Assembly: GCF_002086695.1 (NCBI RefSeq)
Contig: NZ_MVIH01000005.1
Location: 186,001-250,000, forward strand
Length of the DNA stretch: 64,000 nt
From: Mycolicibacterium rhodesiae
Lineage (GTDB): Bacteria > Actinomycetota > Actinomycetes > Mycobacteriales > Mycobacteriaceae
Direction: 5' to 3'
The first letter of the stretch is position 1; the number at the start of each line of letters is the position of its first letter. A model generated the notes under the pieces. That model saw only the letters and a list, made by a program, of their open reading frames with translations, searched no databases and was not told the DNA's origin. Of the stretch, positions 41,799 through 50,875 are shown one piece after another. The position numbers and the translations under genes are program-made.

Positions 41799-42622
41799 TC
41801 TCGAGGGCTTCGGCGGGTCCGCAACGCCAGGGAGCTGAACGCCGCGCCCAGCGCGGCCCGTCCCAACGCGGGGAAGTGGCCGATCGCATTGGCCGCACCG
41901 CTGCGGCGACCGGGGATCGACAGGCGCAGCACCGGCCAGTCGCTCGCCGCGGCCTTCGCGGCCAGGCCCGGCCGCGGGTTCACCGGACGGGGATGGCCGA
42001 CCAGCCGCATCAGGGCAGCGTCCTCGTCGCCGTCGGCATAGAAGTAGCTGCCGGCCAGGTCGACCTTGTTGTCGTCGCAAAACCGTTGCACCGCAGCGGC
42101 TTTCTGCCTTCCCCAGACGATCGGCTTGGCGATGTTCCCGGTCAGGCGACCGGCGTCGTCCAGCTCGAAGGTGTTGCAGATGACGTCGTCGATGCCCAGC
42201 GCGCGTGCCACCGGCTCGGCGTGGATGGTCAGGGCCGACGAGCTCAACACGATCGTGTGTCCCCGCGCGCGGTGGGCGGCGACGATCTCGCGCATCAACG
42301 GATAGACCCGCGCGGCGATCTGTTCCGCGTAGAGCCGCTCACCGATCTGGTCGAGGTCGGCCAGGGACTCGCCGCGCAGGTACCCCGCGGCGCGATTCAG
42401 CAGCCGCTCGAACTGCATGCGGCCGAGCTTGTACCGCAGCGAGGCCTCGATCACCCCGAGCACCTCGCCGATCCGGGCCTGTCCTCGGCGGACCCGGTCG
42501 CTGGCGTGCGCGGTCGCGGTGAAACCGGCGACCAGGGTGCCGTCCAGGTCGAAGAACGCGCCGACCGTCGGACCCGGCGGGCTTCCGGCGATCTGCGCGA
42601 GCGGATCCGATGACAGTGTCAC
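41795..42622 (-). CDS. HAD-IB family hydrolase (SerB-like phosphatase)
   Basis: 275 residues from GTG 42622 (MTLSSDPLAQIAGS). HAD motif I is GAFFDLDGTL, motif II TIVLSSSALTIH, and motif III the lysine of NIAKPIVWGRQKA with acidic motif IV FYADGDEDAALM. The subfamily includes phosphoserine-phosphatase-like proteins and the HAD half of lysophospholipid acyltransferases. It has no acyltransferase domain. The frame is open to 42673, but the shorter form leaves room for the divergent start at 42679. Confidence 0.85.
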   Translation of the reverse strand: MTLSSDPLAQIAGSPPGPTVGAFFDLDGTLVAGFTATAHASDRVRRGQARIGEVLGVIEASLRYKLGRMQFERLLNRAAGYLRGESLADLDQIGERLYAEQIAARVYPLMREIVAAHRARGHTIVLSSSALTIHAEPVARALGIDDVICNTFELDDAGRLTGNIAKPIVWGRQKAAAVQRFCDDNKVDLAGSYFYADGDEDAALMRLVGHPRPVNPRPGLAAKAAASDWPVLRLSIPGRRSGAANAIGHFPALGRAALGAAFSSLALRTRRSPRD

Positions 42623-42678
42623 CACACCATCATGCCGATGCGAGGGAATGCCTCGGTCCGTACGGTGTTGCACGCCAC

Positions 42679-43104
42679 ATGAAGCTCAATGATGCGGCGC
42701 GCGCTCTGATCGGCTCGGGTGCCGATGCCACACTGGTCACCATCAACCCGGACGGCAGCCCTCAGGTGTCTCTGGTGTGGGTGGCGGTGCAGCCCGGTGA
42801 GGACGGTGACGAGCTGGTGACAGCCCACCTGTCCGAGCACAAGAAGGTCCGCAACGTCCGCCGCGACGGACGTGTTGCTCTCACCATCGTCTCGAGCGAG
42901 CCGGGCGCCGTCATGCGCCCGTACCTGTCGGTCACCGGCACCGCACGCATCGTGGAAGGCGGTGCGCCCGAGGTTCTACGGGACCTCGCCGCGGTGATGA
43001 TCACCGACGACAACGTGGTGTTCCCACCTGACGACGCCCCGCCGGGATACCTGACCCGGATCCGGATCGACGCCGTCGGCGGCATCGGCCCCTGGGCGAA
43101 CTAA
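42679..43104 (+). CDS. PPOX-class F420-dependent protein
   Basis: 141 residues from ATG 42679 (MKLNDAARALIGSGADATL). The split-barrel pattern of the pyridoxamine-oxidase-like F420 family is clear: ATLVTINPDGSPQVSLVWV, HKKVRNVRRDGRVALTIV, a YLSVTGTARIVEGG strand and YLTRIRIDAVGG at the end. In mycobacteria most such proteins bind F420 rather than FMN. The substrate is unknown. Its stop overlaps that of the convergent transporter gene (CTAA). Confidence 0.85.
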   Translation: MKLNDAARALIGSGADATLVTINPDGSPQVSLVWVAVQPGEDGDELVTAHLSEHKKVRNVRRDGRVALTIVSSEPGAVMRPYLSVTGTARIVEGGAPEVLRDLAAVMITDDNVVFPPDDAPPGYLTRIRIDAVGGIGPWAN

Positions 43105-44012
43105 CCGTCCTGTCGGGTCTTGGCCGCCGCTTCGAGCTCCTCTTCCCAGGCGCCCTCATCGCGTCCGAGTGCGATCGTGGCCGCGGCCATGGCGGCGACG
43201 GCGATGGCCAGAACGACGGCCACCGGCTTGGTGACCGCGAGGTGCTCGCCGAGCACCACCTCACCGATCAGCACGGCGATCACCGGTTCGAGCACCAACA
43301 TCGCCGGGACCGAGGCCCGCAGCGACCCGGCGTGAAAGGCCGACTGTTGCAGCAGGGTGGCCACGACGCCGACGACGATCACCACGTACAGCACCGGCGA
43401 GGTGAACAACCGCCCCATGTCGCCCTCGCGCACGGCGTGCATGACGAGCTTCGTGAGGACCGCCACCACACCGAACAGAACACCGACACCGACCGCAAGC
43501 AGGATCGCCCGACGCCAGTCCGAGAGCCGCACCGCCACCAGCAGACAGCCGGCCACGAACAGCAGGCTGACCCCGGCCACCACCACCGCCGGCAACGTCG
43601 CGCCGTCGTAATCGCCGGGCTTGGTGCGGGCCAGCGAGACGAACACCGCCAACGCGAGCGTGAGCAGTGTCGCCCAGCCCCACTCGCCGCGGGACACCCG
43701 GCGGTGCGCCAGCCGCGCGCTCAGCGGCAGCGCGAACAGCAACGCGGACACCATGAGCGGCGCGACCAGCAGCAGCGAGCCGTAGGCCAGCGCGACCGCC
43801 TGGAACGCATACCCGGTGACCGCGGATGCGGTGCCTGCCCACCAAAGCCGGCGGCGCAGCAGCGTCGACACCATCACGGTGCTGACTCCCTGGTCGCGGG
43901 GGACGTCCATGGTGGCCCGCTGACGAACCACGATGCCGATGGCCGCGAACACCGCACCGGCAAGGGCGGCTGCCACGACGATCGCGTGCTGCAGCAATAT
44001 CCGTTCCTTCAC
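43101..44012 (-). CDS. DMT/EamA-type transporter
   Basis: 303 residues from GTG 44012 with about nine to ten transmembrane helices and two related halves, including LLLVAPLMVSALLFALPLSA in the first and ASVPAMLVLEPVIAVLIGEV with LGEHL in the second, which is typical of drug/metabolite transporters. The C-terminus is a charged cytoplasmic tail rich in Glu and Ala. Substrate unknown. Confidence 0.85.
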   Translation of the reverse strand: MKERILLQHAIVVAAALAGAVFAAIGIVVRQRATMDVPRDQGVSTVMVSTLLRRRLWWAGTASAVTGYAFQAVALAYGSLLLVAPLMVSALLFALPLSARLAHRRVSRGEWGWATLLTLALAVFVSLARTKPGDYDGATLPAVVVAGVSLLFVAGCLLVAVRLSDWRRAILLAVGVGVLFGVVAVLTKLVMHAVREGDMGRLFTSPVLYVVIVVGVVATLLQQSAFHAGSLRASVPAMLVLEPVIAVLIGEVVLGEHLAVTKPVAVVLAIAVAAMAAATIALGRDEGAWEEELEAAAKTRQDG

Positions 44013-44083
44013 TGGTTGTCCGGCGACGCATCACCGAATGTAGGGCACCCGCGGATCGGCCGACGTCAGCGACGTCGCGTGTG

Positions 44084-46840
44084 TCAGCGAACCTGCACGA
44101 CCACCGGTGTGCTGTTGTACCCGGTGACCCTGACCCACGCCGGGGCGGGACCCGACCCGGGAACCCGCCCCTTGATCTGGACGGTCTCGCCGGGGAACAC
44201 CGTCACGTAGTTGTCGTCGTACTGGATGGGCAGGATCTCGTCGGCGAGCGGCCCGGTCAGGAGTTCGGCGCGTTCGAAGAACGCGATCTGCGGCGTCGGG
44301 TTGTGCAGGCTGATCGTGACGTCGCGGCCGGCATCGTCGCCGCCGGTCGCAGTGACATCCAGCGGCACCTTCGGCATCGTGTTGAGCGCGGTCATGTCGG
44401 CCCAGCTGACCTGGTTGGAGTTGAACGCCGCGTCGTTGGCAGGCGGACCGACGTCATCGGCTTGCCGGGACTGCCAGTACACGTTGTTGGCAACCACCTT
44501 GCCGTCCGCGTCGAGCAACTCGCAGCGGACGAAGAACACCGGGGAGTCGGCCGGACCCGGCGGCAGCGTCATCGCCTGCACCGAGCCGCCCGGGTCGACG
44601 GCGATGTCGTCGGCGGCCCGCTCGTCGCGCAGCGCGCCGTTGAGGCCGTACACGCGGACCCGGACGCGCAGGTTCTGATGGGTGTCCGGGGTTTGGTTCA
44701 CCACGAACACCCTGGCCTGACGGTGGTTGCCGGTGGCGTAGGAGTCGAACACCACCGACAGCGGCTGCAGTCCCTTCTTCGCGCCGTAGTAGGCGCCGCC
44801 CGGGCGCAGGTAGTAGTCGAAGATGTTGCCGAAGAACGACGGCCAGTGGCTGTTGAGCATCCAGTAGATCGTCATCTTGTGCCCGTCCCAGCCGTTGGCC
44901 GCGAACGATTCGAACTGCGCGCGGGTGGCCTCATAGTGGGCCAGCTGCGCCTTGGCGGCGAACATCCGGGCGTTGGTGGACGGCCCGTAGCGGCGGTCGA
45001 TGACACGCTGGACGTTGGCCAGCCGCGAGTTTTGTGGGTCCGACCCGGCGTGGAAGAACCAGGTGTCGTTGATGGGCCAGAGCTTGTCGGGCGGGATGAA
45101 CTTCTGCAGGCTCGCAAACGGCGGGATGTGCTCGTTGTCGCCCTGTTCGGCCGACGAGCCGCGGGCCGCACCGTATTGGCCTGCGAACCAGTACGACGGC
45201 GGCCGCCACGTGTAGGGCCCGGCCATCTGGATGCCGTCCCACAGCTGCTTTCCGTCAGCGTCCCGGTTCAGCGACGACACCGTGTCGACGGTGGCGTTCT
45301 GCCAATGCAGATCGGACAGGATCTGGTGGTACTCGGTCAGCACATCGGCCGGCGGGCGGCCGTCGCTGCCGTTGGCCCACACGAACACCGAGGCGTGCGA
45401 GCGCAGCATCTCGATCTGCGAGCGCATGCTGTCCTGCGAGACGCGACGATCCTCGTCATCCCACTGCTGCCACTTCTCCCACTGGTTGCAGCACATCCAG
45501 CCGTACATCAGCGGGATGCCCAGCTCGTCGGCCTGCTCGACGAAGCGCTGCGACGAGATCTTGGACTCCAGCCGCAGCATGTTCAGGCCGAGGTCCTTGA
45601 CGTAGCCCAGGATCGCGGCGTCGCGCTCCGGGTCGTACTTGTAGAGCAGGTCGGGCGTGTAGGTGGCACCGCGGACCAGGAAGTTCTTGCCGTTCACCTG
45701 CAGATAGAAATTGCCGCCGGTGCCCAGCTCGGCGAACGAGTCGTCGGAGTCGCGGCCCTGGGTGATGGTGCGGATACCGAACTTCTGCGTGGCCACCTCG
45801 GTCGCCTGACCGTTCTGGACGAACTCCAGCTTCAGGTCGTACAGGTCGGGCCTGCCCATCGTGTACGGCCACCACAGATCCGGGTGCTCGACGGTCAGCG
45901 CCGCGAACTTCTCGGGGCTCAGCGTGACTTCACGCTCCTCGCCGGGCATCAGCGTGACCGGCTCGTCGACGTGGATGGGCGCCTTGCCGTCGCGGGTGAT
46001 CGTGGCGCGCAGCAGGCCGCGTACTTTCTGGGTCGAATAGTTCTTCAGCGGTGCGTACACCGTCAGCCGCGCACTGTCGGTGTCCGGCAGTGGGAGTTGG
46101 GTGTTGACCGTGGCGTCGCCGATCGACACCCGCCCGGATGTCTTGAGGTACACCGGTTTCCAGATGCCTGCGTTGCGGTCGGGCACAAAGGAGTTACCGT
46201 TGGCCGCGTTCTTGTCCGGGCCCTGATAGCCCAGGTAGCGCCAGTTGATCCAGTCGTACCAGCTGTCGGCGAGTTCGACGCCGTTGACGTCCTGGATGGC
46301 CCGTTCCGGGGTGACCTTGACGGCGAGGGTGTTCGGTTGGCCCTGCCTGATCCACCGCGTGACGTCGAGTTCGTGGTCGTTGTACATGCCGACGACCTGC
46401 CTGTTGTCGGCGACGCGACGGCCGTTGAGCCACACTTCGGCGCGGTAGTTGATGCCGGGGAAGTCCAGCACGTAGGTGGGGTAATCGGCAGGCGCGTTGA
46501 ACGTCGTGCGATACCACCAGTCCTGCTCGTAGAGGTCTTGCGGGACGTCCTGGAGCAGGTTCTTGCCGTAGTAGAGGTTCGGGTACGTGCCGTCGTCCTG
46601 CAGGGTCTCCAGGACGGTGGCCGGCATCCGGCGCACCGGATGCCAGGCTGCGGCGTCGTAGGTGGTGGCCGAGATGGCCGCGCCGTCGGCGCCCACGCTC
46701 TGCGCCGAGGTGAGGCGCCAGCCGTCGGACAGCTCGATGTCCTGGGCGGGCCGCGGTTGTGGGCCGCTGAACACGCGAAGATCACCGGCGCACAGCAGCA
46801 GGAGCAGCAAGACGGAGAGCGTGCCGAGGGTCTTCGCCAC
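44084..46840 (-). CDS. Membrane-anchored GH2 glycosidase, exo-beta-glucosaminidase-like
   Basis: About 918 residues. A signal anchor (TLGTLSVLLLLLLCAG) is followed by the GH2 sugar-binding sandwich (WWYRTTFNAP, EVWLNGRRVA), Ig-like domains and a TIM barrel from about residue 370. The barrel has FVWANGSDGRPP, the acid/base region of the CsxA exo-beta-D-glucosaminidase subgroup, and a glutamate in GSSAEQGD at the nucleophile position (FNSET in CsxA). C-terminal sandwiches end the protein. It probably cleaves a glucosaminide or mannoside on the cell surface. GTG 46840 has a GAGGAG ten bases upstream; a TTG at 46858 would add six residues. Confidence 0.85.
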   Translation of the reverse strand: MAKTLGTLSVLLLLLLCAGDLRVFSGPQPRPAQDIELSDGWRLTSAQSVGADGAAISATTYDAAAWHPVRRMPATVLETLQDDGTYPNLYYGKNLLQDVPQDLYEQDWWYRTTFNAPADYPTYVLDFPGINYRAEVWLNGRRVADNRQVVGMYNDHELDVTRWIRQGQPNTLAVKVTPERAIQDVNGVELADSWYDWINWRYLGYQGPDKNAANGNSFVPDRNAGIWKPVYLKTSGRVSIGDATVNTQLPLPDTDSARLTVYAPLKNYSTQKVRGLLRATITRDGKAPIHVDEPVTLMPGEEREVTLSPEKFAALTVEHPDLWWPYTMGRPDLYDLKLEFVQNGQATEVATQKFGIRTITQGRDSDDSFAELGTGGNFYLQVNGKNFLVRGATYTPDLLYKYDPERDAAILGYVKDLGLNMLRLESKISSQRFVEQADELGIPLMYGWMCCNQWEKWQQWDDEDRRVSQDSMRSQIEMLRSHASVFVWANGSDGRPPADVLTEYHQILSDLHWQNATVDTVSSLNRDADGKQLWDGIQMAGPYTWRPPSYWFAGQYGAARGSSAEQGDNEHIPPFASLQKFIPPDKLWPINDTWFFHAGSDPQNSRLANVQRVIDRRYGPSTNARMFAAKAQLAHYEATRAQFESFAANGWDGHKMTIYWMLNSHWPSFFGNIFDYYLRPGGAYYGAKKGLQPLSVVFDSYATGNHRQARVFVVNQTPDTHQNLRVRVRVYGLNGALRDERAADDIAVDPGGSVQAMTLPPGPADSPVFFVRCELLDADGKVVANNVYWQSRQADDVGPPANDAAFNSNQVSWADMTALNTMPKVPLDVTATGGDDAGRDVTISLHNPTPQIAFFERAELLTGPLADEILPIQYDDNYVTVFPGETVQIKGRVPGSGPAPAWVRVTGYNSTPVVVQVR

Positions 46841-47044
46841 CGTCTCCAAACTCCTCAACTCGAGATCCGCGACAGGACACCCCCGCGCAACCGTTTATCA
46901 GCCGCGCGTTCATCTTGGCAGAGCAGTGGCGCAAACGCCGTATCTGGTTTGTGTGCAACAGCGCACGATGACCCCCGTCCAGGTTAGTCGCCGGAGTTCG
47001 GCACAGCGCCGCCGAACTCGGGCGGGCGGATCTACGCTGGGGCC

Positions 47045-47710
47045 ATGACCGACCAAGACCGCGCAGCGGCCCGCCGTGAGATCGCCGATGCTCTGCTCAC
47101 CGCGCTCGAGCGCCGCCACGAAGTGATCGACGCCATCGTCGCCTCCGACAACCGGGACTCCGCGATCACCGCCATCACCGAACTGCTCGGCACCTCGCGC
47201 CGGGGTACCGAGGCCGTGCTGGGACTGTCCTTCGAGCAGGTGACCAGAGAGTCGCGGGACCGCATCGCCGCCGAACTGCGAGATCTGAACAGCCAGCTGT
47301 CCTTCACCCTCGGCGAGCGGCCTGCCAGCACCGACGAGAGCCTGCAGCTGCGCCCATTCGCCGACGAATCCGATCGTGACATCTTCGCCACCCGCACCCA
47401 GGAGGTCGGTGCGGCCGGTGACGGTTCGGGCGCGCCCGCGGGGCTTGTGGACGACGAAATCCGTTCGGCGCGAAGCCGTTTGACCGCCGAGGAGGCGGCG
47501 TGGTTTGTCGCTCTCGACGGCGACGAGAAGGTCGGCCTGGTGTTCGGTGAGCTGGTCGGCGGTGAGGTCAACGTGCGGATCTGGATCCACCCCGATCACC
47601 GCAAGAAGGGGTACGGCACCGCCGCGCTGCGCAAATGCCGCTCGGAGATGGCGGCGGCATTCCCCGCCGTGCCGCTGGTGGTCCGGGCCCCCGGCGCTGC
47701 GCCGCGTTGA
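47045..47710 (+). CDS. GNAT acetyltransferase with coiled-coil N-terminus
   Basis: 221 residues. The first 95 form a helical region (DALLTALERRHEVIDAIVAS, VLGLSFEQVTRESRDRIAAEL) that resembles the coiled-coil tail of type II topoisomerase A subunits. The C-terminal half shows GNAT strands and the acetyl-CoA loop region (VRIWIHPDHRKKGYGTAALR, with R/Q-x-x-G-x-G/A as KKGYGTA). The combination suggests protein or small-molecule acetylation, target unknown. It is followed 15 bases later by a membrane protein gene. Confidence 0.78.
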   Translation: MTDQDRAAARREIADALLTALERRHEVIDAIVASDNRDSAITAITELLGTSRRGTEAVLGLSFEQVTRESRDRIAAELRDLNSQLSFTLGERPASTDESLQLRPFADESDRDIFATRTQEVGAAGDGSGAPAGLVDDEIRSARSRLTAEEAAWFVALDGDEKVGLVFGELVGGEVNVRIWIHPDHRKKGYGTAALRKCRSEMAAAFPAVPLVVRAPGAAPR

Positions 47711-47725
47711 GCCTGGGCGGCAGAG

Positions 47726-48190
47726 ATGAACGTCGCCGTACAGGTCGTTCTGCTGGTGGTCGGCATCCTGGTGGTGCTCGGACTCATCGCCGGAGTGATC
47801 GTGCTGATCTACCGCGGCAAGTACCGCGCGGCCGCAGGGCAATTGGACAGCGAGCTCGCGGCGGAGACGGTGATCCGGCCGTGGGAGAAGGGTAATTACC
47901 GGGGTGCCACCGCACCGGCTTACCCGGCGGTGAAGAACAACGGTCGCATCGCGCTGACCCGGCGGCGCCTGGTGTTCCTCACCCTGACCGGCACCACGAT
48001 CAGCATCCCGCTGGCCTCCATCACCGGGCTCCGGCTGGCGAAGGTCTTCAAGGGCAGCGTGGCCGGCGGCTGGACGCATCTGGTGGTGCGCACCGCCGGT
48101 GGCGAGATCGGCTTCTACGTCAGCGACACCCAGGCCTGGTTGGCCGCCATCGGCGAGGCCACCGGGCGCACGCCCGATCCCGTGGCCTGA
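47726..48190 (+). CDS. Membrane protein with PH-like cytoplasmic domain
   Basis: 154 residues: one N-terminal transmembrane helix ([21 protein letters not shown]), then a domain of strands with [38 protein letters not shown] and [15 protein letters not shown], and a last helix [11 protein letters not shown]. The strand-strand-helix order is like GRAM or bacterial PH domains. It lies between the GNAT and cinA genes on the same strand with short gaps. Function unknown. Confidence 0.75.
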   Translation: MNVAVQVVLLVVGILVVLGLIAGVIVLIYRGKYRAAAGQLDSELAAETVIRPWEKGNYRGATAPAYPAVKNNGRIALTRRRLVFLTLTGTTISIPLASITGLRLAKVFKGSVAGGWTHLVVRTAGGEIGFYVSDTQAWLAAIGEATGRTPDPVA

Positions 48191-48216
48191 TCTGCCTCTG
48201 CGTAATCTCGCTCGGT

Positions 48217-49482
48217 ATGAGCGTGCGCGCGGGAATCGTGGTCACCGGCACCGAAGTCCTCACCGGACGCGTCGCGGATCGCAACGGTCCGTGGGTGGCC
48301 GACCGGCTGTTGGAGTTGGGCGTCGAACTGGCCCACATCACGATCTGCGGTGACCGTCCCGCCGACATCGAGGCGCAGCTGCGGTTCCTCGCCGCCGAGG
48401 GTGTCGACCTGATCGTCACCTCCGGCGGGCTGGGCCCGACGGCCGACGACATGACGGTGGAAGTGGTGGCGCGTTTCTGCGATCGCGAGCTGGTTCTCGA
48501 CACGGAGCTGGAAGCCAAGATCGCGGCGATCCTCCAGCATCTGATGGCCCGGTTCACCGGCGTCGACTTCGACGCGGTGCTCGCGGCCAACCGCAAACAG
48601 GCGATGGTGCCGGTGGGCGCCCACGTCCTCGACCCGGTCGGTACGGCGCCCGGTGTCGTGGTAGCCGGTTCGCCGACGGTACTGGTACTGCCCGGCCCGC
48701 CGCGCGAACTTCAGGCGATGTGGCCGGCCGCCGTCGCGGACGAGGCCTTCCAGCAGGCCATCGCCGGGCGGACCGTCTACCGCCAGGACACCGTCCGGAT
48801 GTTCGGGCTGGCCGAGTCGAGCTTGGCCGAGACATTGCGAGAAGCCGAGAGCCTGCCGGGATTCGGTGATCTGGAGATCACCACCTGCCTACGCCGCGGC
48901 GAAGTGGAGATGGTCACGCGCTACGAGCCGCAGAGCGCGCCGGCCTACACGCGACTGATGGATCTGATCCGCAGCCGGCATGGGGACACACTGTTCTCCG
49001 AAGACGGTTCGCTCGTTGACGATCAGGTCGCCGGTCTCCTGGCGGGGCGGCGCATCGCGACAGCGGAGTCCTGCACCGGCGGGCTGCTGGCGGCCCGCCT
49101 GACTGAACGGGCCGGCTCGTCGGCCTATGTCGCGGGCGCGGTGGTGGCCTATGCCAATTCGGCCAAGGCCGATGTGCTCGACGTCGAACCCGCGCTCATC
49201 GAGCAGTTCGGCGCGGTCTCCCAGGAGGTGGCCGAAGCGATGGCGGCGGGCGCGTTGCGCCGCTTCGGCGCCGACACCGCGGTCGCGATCACCGGTATCG
49301 CCGGACCGGGTGGTGGCACCGAGGACAAGCCGGTGGGCACCGTTTGGTTCTGCGTGATGCTGGGCGACGGCACGACGGTGAGCCGGTCGGTTCGGCTGCC
49401 CGGCGACCGCGCCGACATCCGTGAGCGGTCCACCACCGTGGCGATGCACATGCTGCGGCGGGCGCTGCTCGGATTGTCCTAA
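48217..49482 (+). CDS. cinA: CinA, NMN deamidase / molybdopterin-binding fusion
   Basis: 421 residues, full length for CinA and like Rv1901. The N-terminal MoCF/COG1058 domain begins [17 protein letters not shown], with [14 protein letters not shown] and [12 protein letters not shown]. The C-terminal NMN amidohydrolase domain (from about residue 260) has the catalytic region [17 protein letters not shown] and [18 protein letters not shown]. CinA recycles NMN to NaMN and has ADP-ribose pyrophosphatase activity in other bacteria; in mycobacteria it has been linked to tolerance of NAD-adduct drugs. The stop overlaps that of the convergent gene (CTAA). Confidence 0.93.
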   Translation: MSVRAGIVVTGTEVLTGRVADRNGPWVADRLLELGVELAHITICGDRPADIEAQLRFLAAEGVDLIVTSGGLGPTADDMTVEVVARFCDRELVLDTELEAKIAAILQHLMARFTGVDFDAVLAANRKQAMVPVGAHVLDPVGTAPGVVVAGSPTVLVLPGPPRELQAMWPAAVADEAFQQAIAGRTVYRQDTVRMFGLAESSLAETLREAESLPGFGDLEITTCLRRGEVEMVTRYEPQSAPAYTRLMDLIRSRHGDTLFSEDGSLVDDQVAGLLAGRRIATAESCTGGLLAARLTERAGSSAYVAGAVVAYANSAKADVLDVEPALIEQFGAVSQEVAEAMAAGALRRFGADTAVAITGIAGPGGGTEDKPVGTVWFCVMLGDGTTVSRSVRLPGDRADIRERSTTVAMHMLRRALLGLS

Positions 49483-49736
49483 GCCAGACAGCCTTCGGCG
49501 TCGGCGACGACGAGCTCGTCGGGATTGCACAGCGCATGCATGCGTGCCGCGAGGTCGGCCAGTTCGACGATGATCTCGGTGCGGCCCAAGCCGGCGTCGA
49601 GTGCTTCGCCGAGCAGCAATTCGATGTCGATGCGGCGGTTTTCGGCGGCGTCGACGTTCGCCCCGTCGGCGTGCGAAATCCGCGCGGCCCGAATCATCCG
49701 CCAGGCGTAATTGCGTTCTGTGAGAACGTCATTCAT
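49479..49736 (-). CDS. Small hypothetical protein
   Basis: 85 residues from ATG 49736 ([19 protein letters not shown]). Mostly helical and acidic, with [19 protein letters not shown] and [16 protein letters not shown] segments. No signal, membrane segment or known motif. An in-frame GTG upstream (49751) would add five residues. It faces a 260-base intergenic region upstream and shares its stop CTAA with cinA. Confidence 0.65.
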   Translation of the reverse strand: MNDVLTERNYAWRMIRAARISHADGANVDAAENRRIDIELLLGEALDAGLGRTEIIVELADLAARMHALCNPDELVVADAEGCLA

Positions 49737-49996
49737 TTCTGCACCTTTCACGGGCGGCGCGCTGACTTATCCGTCAATACACCGGTGAACCCCTTGCTCA
49801 CGTCATCTTGACGGGCGGTGTTGTTTATCGACAGGGCCTTCTGGCCCACACCGACAGGGGCATTGGGCATAAGCGTGGGTCAGTTCGGCCGCAATGGCCG
49901 ATTGACGAACCCGCCGAAATCACCGCGATTGACGTAATTGCTCACGTACCGTGAGACGGTCCAATTCAGCGCGACCCTAATGGGGGGAGAACCTTG
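49737..49996. promoter_or_regulatory. 260-base intergenic region with two inverted repeats
   Basis: The space between two divergent genes holds GGGCCTTCTGGCCC (49834-49847), which keeps 10 of 14 DosR-core positions and is a 5-4-5 inverted repeat, and CTCACG-TAC-CGTGAG (49941-49955), a 6-3-6 inverted repeat about 40 bases upstream of the secreted-protein start. Either could be an operator. Assignment to a regulator is inference. Confidence 0.35.
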
Positions 49997-50224
49997 ATGA
50001 AAAAATTTATCTTGGGTGTTGCCACGGCAGGAATGATCGCCGGTTCTCTGGCCGGCGCAGTCACCGCCAATGCGGCATCGACGAACAATGCGACGCCGTC
50101 CGGTCCGGGGCATTCACCGATTATCACGGCGCTCGATTGCCAGGGCGGGACCGGAAATATGGGTTGTGGCGCAGGCTTTTTCTGGCGCGACGGCTGGCGT
50201 GGCTGGGGCTGCTACCCCTGCTGA
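49997..50224 (+). CDS. Small secreted protein with Trp/Cys-rich tail
   Basis: 75 residues from ATG 49997, with a strong GGGGGGAGA at 49982-49990. The signal peptide (MKKFILGVATAGMIAGSLAG) is unusually AT-rich at its start (aaaaaattt). After cleavage near TANA about 50 residues remain, ending in a Gly/Trp/Cys cluster (CGAGFFWRDGWRGWGCYPC, with another cysteine in LDCQGG). Three to five cysteines suggest disulfides or metal binding. It is followed by another secreted-protein gene 56 bases later. Function unknown. Confidence 0.75.
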   Translation: MKKFILGVATAGMIAGSLAGAVTANAASTNNATPSGPGHSPIITALDCQGGTGNMGCGAGFFWRDGWRGWGCYPC

Positions 50225-50280
50225 TCGACTGCTCGCAATAACCCGGTATCCAATCCCTTTCTGAACGGAAGTCTTCGAAT

Positions 50281-50808
50281 ATGAACTCTCGTTGTATTGG
50301 CGGCTTGACCGCCGCGGTGTTATCGGCGGGTATGACGCTCGGCGTCGGTGTGGCATCGGCCGACCCTGGTGATTACACCGTCCTGCTGATCGATCCAAAT
50401 GTGGTGACCGACTCGCTGGCTTACACGGCGGCACCGCCGACCCTCAATCCCGGCGGCCAGCCCGGCGCCATGACGGTGTACACCCACCGCGACGGACGCA
50501 CGATCACCGACACCGTGTGGGTGCTGGCCGACCCGGCCGCGGCCGCCGGTGCAATCAGTTCCGCGCAGGCCGCTACGCCCGTCGCGAACCAGAAGTCGGT
50601 GGCCGCGCCGGTCGGGCAGGGCGGAAAGCTGATCACCGGGACCTCACCGGACGGCACCCGATCGCTGAGTGTCCTGTACTTCACCGAGGGCAATGCCGCG
50701 TCGTCGCTGGAGTTCTCCGGCCCGGTCGCCGACCCGGCGCCCAACGATCTGGTGATCGACTTCGGCCAGAAGCAGGACGCGTTGATCAAGAGCCAACTCG
50801 GCGCGTGA
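50281..50808 (+). CDS. Secreted hypothetical protein
   Basis: 175 residues with a signal peptide ending at VASA-DPG, preceded by GAACGGAAG. The mature domain alternates strands and helices (YTVLLIDPNVVTDSLAYTAA, WVLADPAAAAGAIS, SLSVLYFTEGNAASSLEF) and ends DFGQKQDALIKSQLG. It has no mature cysteines. It looks like a LpqN-type or related mycobacterial exported domain without a lipobox, which is only a resemblance. A rho-independent terminator follows. Confidence 0.75.
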   Translation: MNSRCIGGLTAAVLSAGMTLGVGVASADPGDYTVLLIDPNVVTDSLAYTAAPPTLNPGGQPGAMTVYTHRDGRTITDTVWVLADPAAAAGAISSAQAATPVANQKSVAAPVGQGGKLITGTSPDGTRSLSVLYFTEGNAASSLEFSGPVADPAPNDLVIDFGQKQDALIKSQLGA

Positions 50809-50815
50809 CCACGAC

Positions 50816-50856
50816 AACCCGCGTCGCACCGGATCTACCCGGGCGACGCGGGTTTT
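50816..50856 (+). terminator. Rho-independent terminator
   Basis: A 12-base perfect stem, AACCCGCGTCGC (50816-50827) with its inverse at 50843-50854, is followed by a short T-run (50853-50856). It starts 8 bases after the stop of the secreted-protein gene and lies between convergent genes. Confidence 0.85.
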
Positions 50857-50875
50857 CGTTGGATTGGCTTGTCGG

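Noticed and set aside
44081..46987. Very long open frame on the plus strand opposite the GH2 gene
   Set aside because: It mirrors the codon pattern of the GH2 gene, has no domain and is a product of high GC with few stops.
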